Assembly: GCA_009924535.1 (NCBI GenBank)
Contig: RFRI01000037.1
Coordinates: forward strand, 1-9,600
Reading direction: 5' to 3'
Length of the DNA stretch: 9,600 nt
Source: Verrucomicrobiota bacterium
GTDB lineage: Bacteria > Verrucomicrobiota > Verrucomicrobiia > Opitutales > UBA953
A model generated the notes under the pieces. That model made no database searches and was not told the DNA's origin. It worked only from the letters and a program-made list of their open reading frames with translations. The translations under genes and the position numbers were made by a program. Below are positions 1 through 5,826 of this stretch, piece by piece. Each line of letters opens with the position of its first letter. Position 1 is the first letter of the stretch.

Positions 1-95
1 ATTTCGGTCGCCGCGACTTCGCCTTCCCTGTCGTCGACCTCGCCGCGGCCTCCGCCTTGGCCGACGACATCCTCCGCCAGATCCTGCCCCGCTGA
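1..95 (+). CDS. C-terminal end of an unidentified protein (partial)
   Basis: An open frame runs from the left edge (first full codon at base 3) to a TGA at 93-95 and encodes about 30 residues, ending in an Ala/Leu/Asp-rich helix-like stretch (DLAAASALADDILRQILPR). It stops two bases before the hemD start, so it is probably the upstream member of the same operon. The gene before hemD is often hemC (hydroxymethylbilane synthase), and the last residues could be the terminal helix of a HemC-like protein. That rests on context and a weak pattern, so I give no symbol. Codon choice (mostly C or G in third position) matches the neighbouring genes, which supports real coding. Confidence 0.6.
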   Translation, partial: FGRRDFAFPVVDLAAASALADDILRQILPR

Positions 96-97
96 AC

Positions 98-883
98 ATG
101 AGCAAACTCCTCCTTCGCGATCGCCTCGTCGTCCTCACCCGTCCGGAAGGACGCGGCGCCGACTGGAAGACCGCGCTCGTCGACGCCGGCGCGGCGGTCT
201 CCGAGCTCCCGCTGCTCGAGATCAAGTTCGAGCCCGACGACACCGTCCTCAGCGAAGTCCTCGACGCCATGGGCGAATACGACTGGGTCGTCTTCACCAG
301 CGCCAACGGCGTGCGCGGCTTCTTCGACCGTTTCTTCGAACGCTTCACCGACATCCGTTCCGTCGGCGGCGTACGCTTCGCGTGCCTCGGCCCCGCGACC
401 GAGAAGGCCCTGCGCCAGTACCACCTCGATTCCGACCTCACCGCGACGCAGAACGACGCCCTCTCGCTCGGCCGCGAGCTGATGACCAAGCATGACGTCG
501 AAAACCAGAAGATCCTCGTCGTGACCGGCAACCTGAACACGCCCGAACTCCCGCGCCTCCTCATGGACGGCGCCATGGCGATCGTCGACGTGATCAAGGT
601 CTACGCCACCGAGGAGAAGTCCGTCGCCGAATCGCCCGAGGCCGCCGAGTTCCGCCGTCGCGGCGCCGACATCATCGTCTTCGCCAGCCCGTCCGCGGTG
701 GAATCCTTCCTGCACCAGGCCGCGTCATTGCGGCCGGACGCCGGCGCGCGGCAGCCCAAGGCCGTCGCCATCGGCGCCACCACCGCCGACGCGTTGCGCA
801 AGGCCGGCATCCCGCTCGCCGGCACCGCTTCCGCGCCGACCGCCAAGGCCATCCGCGACGCCGTCGTCGCCGCGCTCGCATGA
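98..883 (+). CDS. hemD: Uroporphyrinogen-III synthase
   Basis: This enzyme closes and inverts ring D of hydroxymethylbilane to give uroporphyrinogen III, the branch point to heme, siroheme and cobalamin, in the cytoplasm. The 261-residue length is normal for the family. The two-lobed HemD pattern is visible: LVVLTRPEG near residues 10-18, the YDWVVFTSANGV block at 61-72, a CLGPATEKAL segment at 97-105, ILVVTGN at 139-145, VIKVYAT at 165-171, the second-lobe ADIIVFASPSAVESF block at 190-204, and a C-terminal VAIGATTADALRKAGI stretch followed by APTAKAIRDAV. The ATG at 98 lies two bases after the upstream stop, with no Shine-Dalgarno sequence, so expression is probably coupled. Its TGA overlaps the trpF ATG. 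The family is poorly conserved overall, but these motifs make the call firm. Confidence 0.93.
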   Translation: MSKLLLRDRLVVLTRPEGRGADWKTALVDAGAAVSELPLLEIKFEPDDTVLSEVLDAMGEYDWVVFTSANGVRGFFDRFFERFTDIRSVGGVRFACLGPATEKALRQYHLDSDLTATQNDALSLGRELMTKHDVENQKILVVTGNLNTPELPRLLMDGAMAIVDVIKVYATEEKSVAESPEAAEFRRRGADIIVFASPSAVESFLHQAASLRPDAGARQPKAVAIGATTADALRKAGIPLAGTASAPTAKAIRDAVVAALA

Positions 884-1530
884 TCGGCTCGGCGCGTATC
901 AAGGTCTGCGGGATCACCCGCGCCGCCGACGCCGCCATGGCCCTCGCGCAGGGCGCTGATTACCTCGGCATCAATTGCTGGAGCGGCTCGCCGCGCTTCG
1001 TCCCCGCCGACGCCCGCGCCGCGCTCCTACGCGAAATCCCGGCGGATAAGCGCGTCGCCGTGACGGTCAACCCGACCGTCGCCGAAGCGGCGGCACTCCT
1101 CACCGAAGGCTTTGCGATCGTCCAGGCGCACTTCGACCCCGCCAAGGCCGAGTGCGACCCTAAGGTGCTTTCCGCCAAGCTGGGCGCCAAGGCCCTCTGG
1201 TTGGCTCCTAAGCTTGCCGACGGGGCCGAGTGGCCCGCCGACCTCATCCCTCTGGCCGAAGGGTTCGTGCACGATGCGCACGCCAAGGATGCCTTCGGGG
1301 GCACCGGCAAGCAGTCGGACTGGACCCGTTTCCAGAAACTGGTGCAGAAATACCCGCAAAGCCTCTGGATTCTCGCCGGAGGCCTCGGGCCGGACAACAT
1401 CTCCGCCGCGGCCAAGTCCGGGGCGGGCTTTTTTGACCTGAATAGCGGCGTAGAACTCGCTCCTGGGCTTAAATCTGTCGAAAAACTGGCTGGCGTGTCG
1501 GAAGTGCTGCTCAAAAATACTCAATCGTAA
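880..1530 (+). CDS. trpF: Phosphoribosylanthranilate isomerase (divergent motifs)
   Basis: TrpF converts N-(5-phosphoribosyl)anthranilate to the 1-deoxyribulose form in tryptophan synthesis, as a (beta/alpha)8 barrel of about 200-220 residues; this one has 216. The first strand carries IKVCGITR with the likely general base Cys10. The likely general acid is Asp132 in FVHDAHAKDAFGGTGK, and GGTGK plus SDW follow as expected. The phosphate-binding end of the barrel is present as LAGGLGPDNISAA (165-177) and DLNSGVELAPGLKS (186-199). Two usual motifs are altered: the loop after strand 2 reads GINCWSGSPRFV, and the usual VQLHG reads VQAHFDP (81-87). The start overlaps the hemD stop as ATGA, a sign of translational coupling. 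No other trp gene is in the window. Identity is strong; the substitutions suggest a divergent but functional enzyme. Confidence 0.93.
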   Translation: MIGSARIKVCGITRAADAAMALAQGADYLGINCWSGSPRFVPADARAALLREIPADKRVAVTVNPTVAEAAALLTEGFAIVQAHFDPAKAECDPKVLSAKLGAKALWLAPKLADGAEWPADLIPLAEGFVHDAHAKDAFGGTGKQSDWTRFQKLVQKYPQSLWILAGGLGPDNISAAAKSGAGFFDLNSGVELAPGLKSVEKLAGVSEVLLKNTQS

Positions 1531-1554
1531 GACCCTCCCCCCTTTCCCGACACT

Positions 1555-1571
1555 TGGCACGGGGGATGCAT
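1555..1571 (+). promoter_or_regulatory. Sigma-54 (RpoN) -24/-12 promoter of glnB
   Basis: TGGCAC at 1555-1560 is followed by five bases (GGGGG) and ATGCAT at 1566-1571. The RpoN consensus is TGGCAC-N5-TTGCW, so only the first T of the -12 box is changed. The invariant GG (1556-1557) and GC (1568-1569) are 12 bases apart in register, as required. Transcription would start near 1581, giving a leader of about 39 bases before the glnB ATG. Control of PII genes by sigma-54 and NtrC-type activators is established in other bacteria. I found no convincing NtrC-type palindrome in the preceding 150 bases, so the activator is unknown. Confidence 0.72.
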
Positions 1572-1619
1572 AAGTGGTCTTGCTCAACCGAACGCCAAAC
1601 CCAACCTAAACACACCACC

Positions 1620-1958
1620 ATGAAGCTCGTCGTCGCCATCATCAAACCCTTCAAACTTGAAGAAGTTAAGGACGCTCTCGCCGAAATCGGCATCGAGGGT
1701 ATGACCGTAACTGAAGTCAAGGGCTTCGGCCGCCAGAAGGGTCACACGGAGATCTACCGCGGTTCCGAATACACCGTCGATTTCCTCCCCAAGGTGAAGA
1801 TCGAGGCCGCCGTCGCCGACGAGCAGGTCGAGAAGGCCATCGCCACGATCTCCAAGGCCGCCCAGACCGGTAAGATCGGCGACGGTAAGATCTTCGTCCT
1901 CGGACTCACCGACGTCATCCGCATCCGCACCGGCGAACGCGGCCCTGCTGCCATCTAA
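1620..1958 (+). CDS. glnB: Nitrogen regulatory protein PII
   Basis: PII is a trimeric cytoplasmic sensor of 2-oxoglutarate and ATP/ADP that controls targets such as glutamine synthetase adenylylation, NtrB and AmtB. The product has 112 residues, the standard length. It opens with MKLVVAIIKPFKLEEVKDAL and has the GFGRQKGHTEIYRGSEY segment before the T-loop, with Tyr51 (the uridylylation site) in GSEYTVDFLPKVKIE. The C-terminal signature TGKIGDGKIFV and the VIRIRTGE ending are intact. The ATG at 1620 is chosen because it gives the canonical N-terminus; a longer reading from a TTG at 1554 would run through the sigma-54 promoter. No amtB is adjacent, and single residues look partly GlnK-like, so GlnB versus GlnK is not settled. 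There is no Shine-Dalgarno sequence. It appears monocistronic, between its promoter and the terminator at 1982. Confidence 0.97.
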   Translation: MKLVVAIIKPFKLEEVKDALAEIGIEGMTVTEVKGFGRQKGHTEIYRGSEYTVDFLPKVKIEAAVADEQVEKAIATISKAAQTGKIGDGKIFVLGLTDVIRIRTGERGPAAI

Positions 1959-1981
1959 GTCCCCCTGTTCGGAGCAAGCAG

Positions 1982-2012
1982 AAGGGCGTCCCTCGGGACG
2001 CCCTTTTTCTTT
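1982..2012 (+). terminator. Rho-independent terminator of glnB
   Basis: A perfect inverted repeat has arms 1982-1992 (AAGGGCGTCCC) and 1995-2005 (GGGACGCCCTT). Allowing for a minimal loop, the usable stem is about 9-10 bp. A T-rich tract, TTTTTCTTT, runs 2004-2012. It lies 23 bases after the glnB stop and directly before the stop of the convergent cupin gene. The minus-strand side lacks a good T-tract, so it should work mainly for glnB. Confidence 0.87.
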
Positions 2013-2015
2013 GGC

Positions 2016-2519
2016 TTATTTCGCGGCGGCCTTCGCGGCCTCGCGCTTGGCGAGCATGCCGGGCGAATTCCACTTGATGACGTGGTAGGTCGCCTGCCCT
2101 TCGCCGACATTGCGGATGGCGTGTTCGATGTTCGCGGCCTGGAAGATGACGGAGCCGGGACCGAGCTTGATCCATTCCCCAGCGACGAGCGCCTCGACGG
2201 TGCCTTCCTTGACGATGAGCAGTTCCTCATCGGCATGCTGGTGGGGCGGGTGAGGGGCCTGGCCCTTGTCCAGGGTCGTCACATGCATCTCGAGTTCATC
2301 CAAGGTCGCCGTGAGCGCCCGGCAGATCGTCCGGGACTCGCCGACCTTGGTCTTCTTCACGACCAACTTCTCCCAATCAAAGGCCGCCGAGCCCATGATA
2401 GGCTTCGGAGCCGGGACGGTGGCCGCGAGGCGGTCCTGGCCGATGAAGCCGAAGAGTCCCAAGCAGACGGAAGCGGTCAGGGTGGCGACGACGAGGTCGC
2501 GACGGGTCGGGGTGATCAT
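2016..2519 (-). CDS. Tat-exported cupin-domain protein
   Basis: A 167-residue single-domain cupin with an export signal. The N-terminus has a twin-arginine-like motif (TRRDLV, residues 5-10) followed by a hydrophobic stretch to about residue 27, so it is probably exported folded, with its metal, to the periplasm or membrane surface. Cupin motif 1 is complete: His93, His95 and Glu99 in HQHADEELLIVKEG (93-106), matching HxHx3Ex6G. Motif 2 follows with PGS at 121-123 and His133 and Asn137 in EHAIRN. These residues normally bind Mn, Fe, Zn or another divalent metal. The substrate cannot be told; small cupins act as dioxygenases, isomerases or ligand binders. The stop lies just beyond the glnB terminator, and the start is divergent from the OppA-like gene. 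The Ala/Lys-rich C-terminus has no known role. Confidence 0.87.
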   Translation of the reverse strand: MITPTRRDLVVATLTASVCLGLFGFIGQDRLAATVPAPKPIMGSAAFDWEKLVVKKTKVGESRTICRALTATLDELEMHVTTLDKGQAPHPPHQHADEELLIVKEGTVEALVAGEWIKLGPGSVIFQAANIEHAIRNVGEGQATYHVIKWNSPGMLAKREAAKAAAK

Positions 2520-2525
2520 AGGTCA

Positions 2526-2554
2526 TTTCTAGGAAACCCGCCGAAGGGAGTAAA
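2526..2554 (-). promoter_or_regulatory. Candidate sigma-70-type promoter of the cupin gene
   Basis: On the minus strand, TTTACT (2554-2549) and TAGAAA (2531-2526) are 17 bases apart, each matching four of six consensus bases. Only six bases separate the -10 box from the ATG at 2519, so transcription would begin at or next to the A of the start codon and give a leaderless message. Moderate matches only. Confidence 0.4.
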
Positions 2555-2571
2555 GAGCCCATCCAGACGCC

Positions 2572-2601
2572 TTGCCCTCGGGCCGACCCCGGGCCTAATC
2601 T
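2572..2601 (+). promoter_or_regulatory. Candidate sigma-70-type promoter of the OppA-like gene
   Basis: TTGCCC (2572-2577) and TAATCT (2596-2601) are 18 bases apart. TAATCT keeps the key first, second and last bases of the -10 box. It ends five bases before the ATG at 2607, so the predicted transcript is leaderless. The facing cupin promoter lies in the same 87-base divergent region. The call rests on weak consensus matches in GC-rich DNA. Confidence 0.35.
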
Positions 2602-2606
2602 GCGCC

Positions 2607-4271
2607 ATGCTTAGCCCCGCGCTCCGATGGACGGCCGCCCTGCTCGCCCTGGCGTGCCTGCTCGCGGGCTGCGGCGACGGCAAGACGACCGCCGAGAAGA
2701 AGGCCGCCGAAGGCTACCTGATCATCAACAACATGGCCGAGCCTTCCGGGCTCGATCCGCAGACGATCACCGGCCTCAGCGAAAGCCATATCATCGCCGC
2801 CCTCTTCGAAGGCCTCGTCGGCTACGACCCCAAGGACCTGCACCCCGTCCCGGCCGTCGCCGAGAGCTGGAGGATGTCGAAAGACGGCAAGACCTGGACC
2901 TTCGATCTGCGCAAGGACGCCCGCTGGTCCAACGGCGACGCCCTGACCTCGGCGGACTTCCTCTTCAGCTACGAGCGCATGCTCACGCCGAGCTTCGGCG
3001 CCGAATACGCCTCGATGTTGCACGGCATCCGCGGAGCCAAGGCCTTCAACACCGGCAAGACCAAGGACTTCAAATCAGTCGGCGTGCGCGCCCCCGATGC
3101 GCACACGCTCGTCATCGAACTCGAGGATCCGATCCCCTACTTCCTGCAGCTGCTCTGTCACCATAGCTGGATCCCGGTGCACCCCGCCACGATCCTGCAG
3201 CACGGGAAGATGGACTCGCTGAACACGCTGTGGACGCGCCCCGGCGCCATGGTCAGCAACGGCGCCTTCACGCTCGATAAGTGGGAAGTGGCCCGCCGCG
3301 TGGTCGTCCGCAAGAACCCGCTTTATTGGAACGCCAAGGAAGTCTCGCTCAACGCCGTGGAGTTCCGCGCGATCTCCGACCTCTTCGCCGAAGAGCGCGC
3401 CTTCCGCGGCGGCGAACTCCACATCACCGGCGCCGTGCCGCCTTACAAGGTCGCCAAGCTGCGCGAACAGAAGGCCCCGCAGCTACGCCTGGATCCGTTC
3501 TTCTCGACCGCCTTCGTCTGGGTCAATTGCGACATCAAGGGCACGAAGCAGGCCGATCTCGCCGCCCGCAAGGCCCTGAGCGACCCGCGCGTCCGGCGCG
3601 CCCTCGGCATGGCGATCGACCGCAACCTCATCGCCGAGAAAGTCCTGAGAGCCGGCGAGACCCCTGCCTTGCACTTCACGCCGCCGGGCACCGGCGGCTT
3701 CCGGCCGACCACCCTGTGGAAGCAGGACGCCGACGAAGCCCGCCGCCTCCTCGCCGAAGCAGGCTACCCCGGCGGTAAGGGCTTGCCGAGGTTCGACTAC
3801 CTCTACGCGACCTCCGAAGGCCAGCAGATGACCGCGCAAGCCTACCAGGAGATGTGGCGGCGCGAACTCGGCGTCGAGGTCGAGCTGCGCAACCTCGAGT
3901 GGAAGGTCTATCTTTCCGCGATGCACAAAGGCGAGTTCCACCTGGCCCGCGGCGCCTGGGTCGGCGACTACAACGACCCGAACACCTTCCTCGAGATGCT
4001 CATCTCGGGCAACGAGCTGAACCAGTCCAACTGGAGCGACGCCGAGTATGACCGCTTGCTCGGACTGGCCGCCAAGGAGACCGACGCGACGAAGCGCTTC
4101 GGCTATTTCCAGCAGGCCGAGGCCCGCCTGATCAGCCAGGCGCCGGTGCTGCCGGTCGTTTTCAACAAGAACAAGTTCCTCATCCGCCCGGAGGTCCAAG
4201 GCTGGTACCCCACCCTGCTGGACCAGCACCCGTTCAGCGCCGTGAAACTCGTCCCCGCGAAAGGGGATTGA
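2607..4271 (+). CDS. OppA-like peptide/oligopeptide-binding lipoprotein (SBP family 5)
   Basis: This is the extracytoplasmic substrate-binding part of an ABC importer for peptides or similar solutes, anchored by lipid. The 554 residues fit family 5 binding proteins such as OppA and DppA. The first 22 residues form a lipoprotein signal with lipobox LAGC and Cys22 as the lipidation site. The mature part shows the family signatures: GLDPQTITGLSESHIIAAL near 48-66, the PAVAESW...DGKTWTFDLRKDARWSNGDALTSADF block at about 82-118, and a later ARRLLAEAGYPGG segment. The ATG at 2607 is chosen because it gives the lipoprotein signal; the frame stays open further upstream only as a shadow across the cupin gene. 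No oppB, C, D or F lies on either side, so this is an orphan binding protein that must use permease parts from elsewhere. The ligand cannot be predicted, and some relatives carry nickel, heme or sugars. Confidence 0.93.
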   Translation: MLSPALRWTAALLALACLLAGCGDGKTTAEKKAAEGYLIINNMAEPSGLDPQTITGLSESHIIAALFEGLVGYDPKDLHPVPAVAESWRMSKDGKTWTFDLRKDARWSNGDALTSADFLFSYERMLTPSFGAEYASMLHGIRGAKAFNTGKTKDFKSVGVRAPDAHTLVIELEDPIPYFLQLLCHHSWIPVHPATILQHGKMDSLNTLWTRPGAMVSNGAFTLDKWEVARRVVVRKNPLYWNAKEVSLNAVEFRAISDLFAEERAFRGGELHITGAVPPYKVAKLREQKAPQLRLDPFFSTAFVWVNCDIKGTKQADLAARKALSDPRVRRALGMAIDRNLIAEKVLRAGETPALHFTPPGTGGFRPTTLWKQDADEARRLLAEAGYPGGKGLPRFDYLYATSEGQQMTAQAYQEMWRRELGVEVELRNLEWKVYLSAMHKGEFHLARGAWVGDYNDPNTFLEMLISGNELNQSNWSDAEYDRLLGLAAKETDATKRFGYFQQAEARLISQAPVLPVVFNKNKFLIRPEVQGWYPTLLDQHPFSAVKLVPAKGD

Positions 4272-4295
4272 ACGAGCAAGCCTCCGGACTAGTCT
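4268..4295 (+). promoter_or_regulatory. Candidate promoter of the small secreted protein gene
   Basis: TTGAAC (4268-4273), which overlaps the stop codon of the OppA-like gene, and TAGTCT (4290-4295) are 16 bases apart. The -10 box ends 13 bases before the ATG at 4309, so the leader would be only about six to eight bases. The -10 form TAnTCT is the same as that proposed at 2596. Weak evidence. Confidence 0.35.
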
Positions 4296-4308
4296 CTTCC
4301 TCACTCCC

Positions 4309-4818
4309 ATGCGCTCCCTCGCCTTCGCCCTGCTGGTCACCTTCTTCGCCGCCTCCGGACTCGCCCAAGCCGAGCCCCTCCGCGCCGCCGGCGGAGAAGA
4401 CAAGGCCTTCGCCAAGCTCCGCGGCATCACCTTCTTCTTCATCGACGTCACCACTTCCGAAAGCCGCCCCGAGGACGCCGACCTCCGCACCGAGATCCGC
4501 GACGCGATGGAGCTCGAGATGCGCCGCGCCAACATCGTGCCCAAATCCGTCGATGGCCTGACGCCCGAGACCACCACGCCCCTCCTGACCATCGAGGTCC
4601 GCCTCGACCGCGGCCTCGGCCGCTACAACGCCGACGTCATCCTCGCCGTCCGCGACAACGCCACCATCACCCGCAACAAGGAAGCCGTGCTCGCCCAGTC
4701 CTACGCCCAGTCCAAGCGCGCGATGGGCACCTCCGAAGCCACGCTCGGCCGCGAGGTCAAGGCCCGCAGCCGCGAGCTCGTCCAGGAACTCCTGGCCGGC
4801 ATCAAGACGCTGAAATAA
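4309..4818 (+). CDS. Secreted/periplasmic protein of unknown function
   Basis: I do not recognise this 169-residue protein. Residues 1-21 form a clear Sec signal peptide: a short basic start, a hydrophobic core, and a likely signal peptidase I cut after Ala-Gln-Ala at 19-21. There is no lipobox. The mature part alternates helix and strand: a strand-like ITFFFIDV, an amphipathic helix (LRTEIRDAMELEMRRANI), then strands around LLTIEVRL and YNADVILAVRD, and a final charged helix (EVKARSRELVQELLAGIKTLK). That order resembles small envelope domains in which a helix packs on a sheet, but this is only a shape argument. The gene starts 37 bases after the OppA-like gene and ends 19 bases before the HPP gene. 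Codon use matches the neighbours, so coding is likely. Confidence 0.85.
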   Translation: MRSLAFALLVTFFAASGLAQAEPLRAAGGEDKAFAKLRGITFFFIDVTTSESRPEDADLRTEIRDAMELEMRRANIVPKSVDGLTPETTTPLLTIEVRLDRGLGRYNADVILAVRDNATITRNKEAVLAQSYAQSKRAMGTSEATLGREVKARSRELVQELLAGIKTLK

Positions 4819-4837
4819 GGCCGCCGGCCTCGCCTCC

Positions 4838-5347
4838 TTGGATCTCCTGAAGAAAATGCGCGGCGACGGGGCCAGCCCTCCGCCGAGATCCTCCGCATCC
4901 GTCATCCTCGCCACCGTGCTCGCCGCCGTGGCCGTCATCGGCGGTCTTTCGTACCTGACCCGCGAGCTCGAGGTCATGCTGCTGCTCGGTTCCTTCGCGG
5001 CCAGCGCCCTGCTCGTGTTCGCCTATCCCGATTCCCCTTTCTGCCAGCCGCGCAACGTGATCGTCGGCCATCTCATCGGGGCGTCGGCCGGCCTCCTGTT
5101 CCTGCAGTTCTGCCACGTTTCGTGGTGGTGCGACGCCTTGGCGGTCGGCGTGGCGATCGGCGCCATGAAACTCACCCGCACGGTGCATCCGCCCGCATGC
5201 TCTAATCCCCTGATCGTCTTCGCGCTCAAGCCTGGCTGGACCTTCCTGCTTTTCCCCACCCTGACCGGAGCCCTGCTGATCGTCTTGGTCGCCCTCTTCT
5301 ATCACAACTTGCGCCGCGAAGCCCGCTGGCCCAAGTATTGGTTCTGA
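4838..5347 (+). CDS. HPP-family integral membrane protein
   Basis: A 169-residue HPP-family protein with about four membrane helices: roughly residues 21-39, 47-63, 74-91 with 98-112, and 133-155. The family hallmark TRTVHPPACSNP (113-124), with the His-Pro-Pro triplet at 117-119, is present, as is the earlier PFCQPRNVIVGHLIGA segment (67-82). Plastid and cyanobacterial members of the family have been linked to nitrite transport; whether that holds here is unknown. The start is uncertain. A TTG at 4838 gives MDLLKKMRGDGASPPP, which resembles the basic, proline-containing N-terminus common in the family, while an ATG at 4856 would remove six residues. Neither has a Shine-Dalgarno sequence. It lies four bases before the RidA gene, so the two are probably co-transcribed. 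Confidence 0.86.
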   Translation: MDLLKKMRGDGASPPPRSSASVILATVLAAVAVIGGLSYLTRELEVMLLLGSFAASALLVFAYPDSPFCQPRNVIVGHLIGASAGLLFLQFCHVSWWCDALAVGVAIGAMKLTRTVHPPACSNPLIVFALKPGWTFLLFPTLTGALLIVLVALFYHNLRREARWPKYWF

Positions 5348-5351
5348 ACTT

Positions 5352-5816
5352 ATGTCCTCCGTCGAAGCCCGCCTCACCGAACTCGGCAGCATCCTGCCGA
5401 CCCCTCCCGCCGCCGCCGGCGCTTACGTCCCGGCCGTCCGGACAGGCAACTTGCTCTACCTCGCCGGCACGCTGCCGATGAAGGATGGCAAGGTCGCCTC
5501 GCTCGGCAAGGTCGGCCGCGAGGTGGATATCGTCCAAGCCGCCGAAGCCGCGAAACTCTGCGTGCTCAACGCGCTGGCCAACGCCAAGGCCGCCCTCGGC
5601 TCGCTGGATCGCATCAGCCGCGTGGTGATGGTCAACGGTTTCGTCAACGGCGTGGACGGCTTCAGCGACAGCCCCAAGGTGCTCAACGGCGCCTCGGAGT
5701 TCCTCCTCCAGGTCTTCGGCGACGCCGGGAAGCACGCGCGCGCGGCGGTCTCGGTCAACGGACTGCCGCTCGGCGTCTCGGTCGAGGTCCAGATCGTGCT
5801 CGAGGTCCGCGACTGA
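5352..5816 (+). CDS. RidA/YjgF-family protein (long, about 150-residue subgroup)
   Basis: RidA-family proteins are small trimers, and RidA itself hydrolyses reactive enamine/imine intermediates released by PLP enzymes. This 154-residue protein belongs to the longer subgroup: TGNLLYLAGTLP (31-42), the G-KVG segment (52-55), AAEAAKLCVLNALANAKAALGSLDRI (63-88), VNGFVNGVDGF (94-104), NGASEFL followed by VFGDAGKHARAAV (112-133), and LPLGVSVEVQIV (138-149). Arg130 and Glu145 align with E. coli RidA Arg105 and Glu120, which bind the imino acid and water, so deaminase-type chemistry is possible, although many paralogues do something else. It starts four bases after the HPP gene without a Shine-Dalgarno sequence. 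Its stop sits in a palindrome shared with the stop of the convergent TolA-like gene. Confidence 0.92.
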   Translation: MSSVEARLTELGSILPTPPAAAGAYVPAVRTGNLLYLAGTLPMKDGKVASLGKVGREVDIVQAAEAAKLCVLNALANAKAALGSLDRISRVVMVNGFVNGVDGFSDSPKVLNGASEFLLQVFGDAGKHARAAVSVNGLPLGVSVEVQIVLEVRD

Positions 5817-5826
5817 GCCGGCTCAG
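5813..5826. repeat. Perfect 14-bp palindrome spanning two convergent stop codons
   Basis: CTGAGCCGGCTCAG is its own reverse complement. It holds the TGA of the RidA gene (5814-5816) and the TGA of the facing TolA-like gene (5825-5823), with GCCGGC between them. It could extrude as a short hairpin, but it has no T-tract on either side, so it is not a classical terminator. Confidence 0.6.

Noticed and set aside
1264..1280. TGCAC...GCGCA half-sites in trpF as an NtrC site for glnB
   Set aside because: Spacing and sequence do not match the NtrC consensus, and it lies about 300 bases upstream within coding sequence.
1554..1619. A longer glnB reading from a TTG at 1554
   Set aside because: It would translate through the sigma-54 promoter, and PII proteins start with the conserved MK-(I/V)-AIIKPFK segment found exactly at 1620.
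2082..2606. N-terminal extension of the OppA-like frame, open over 175 codons
   Set aside because: It lies antisense to the cupin gene, and the lipoprotein signal begins at 2607. The extension is a GC-driven shadow.
4252..4267. Short hairpin TCCCC-GCGAAA-GGGGA at the end of the OppA-like gene
   Set aside because: The stem is only five base pairs, no T-tract follows, and it lies within the last codons. Too weak for a terminator.
3483..4592. Minus-strand open frame of 369 codons
   Set aside because: It overlaps the OppA-like gene and the 4309 gene in antisense, both with strong coding evidence, and has no recognisable motif.
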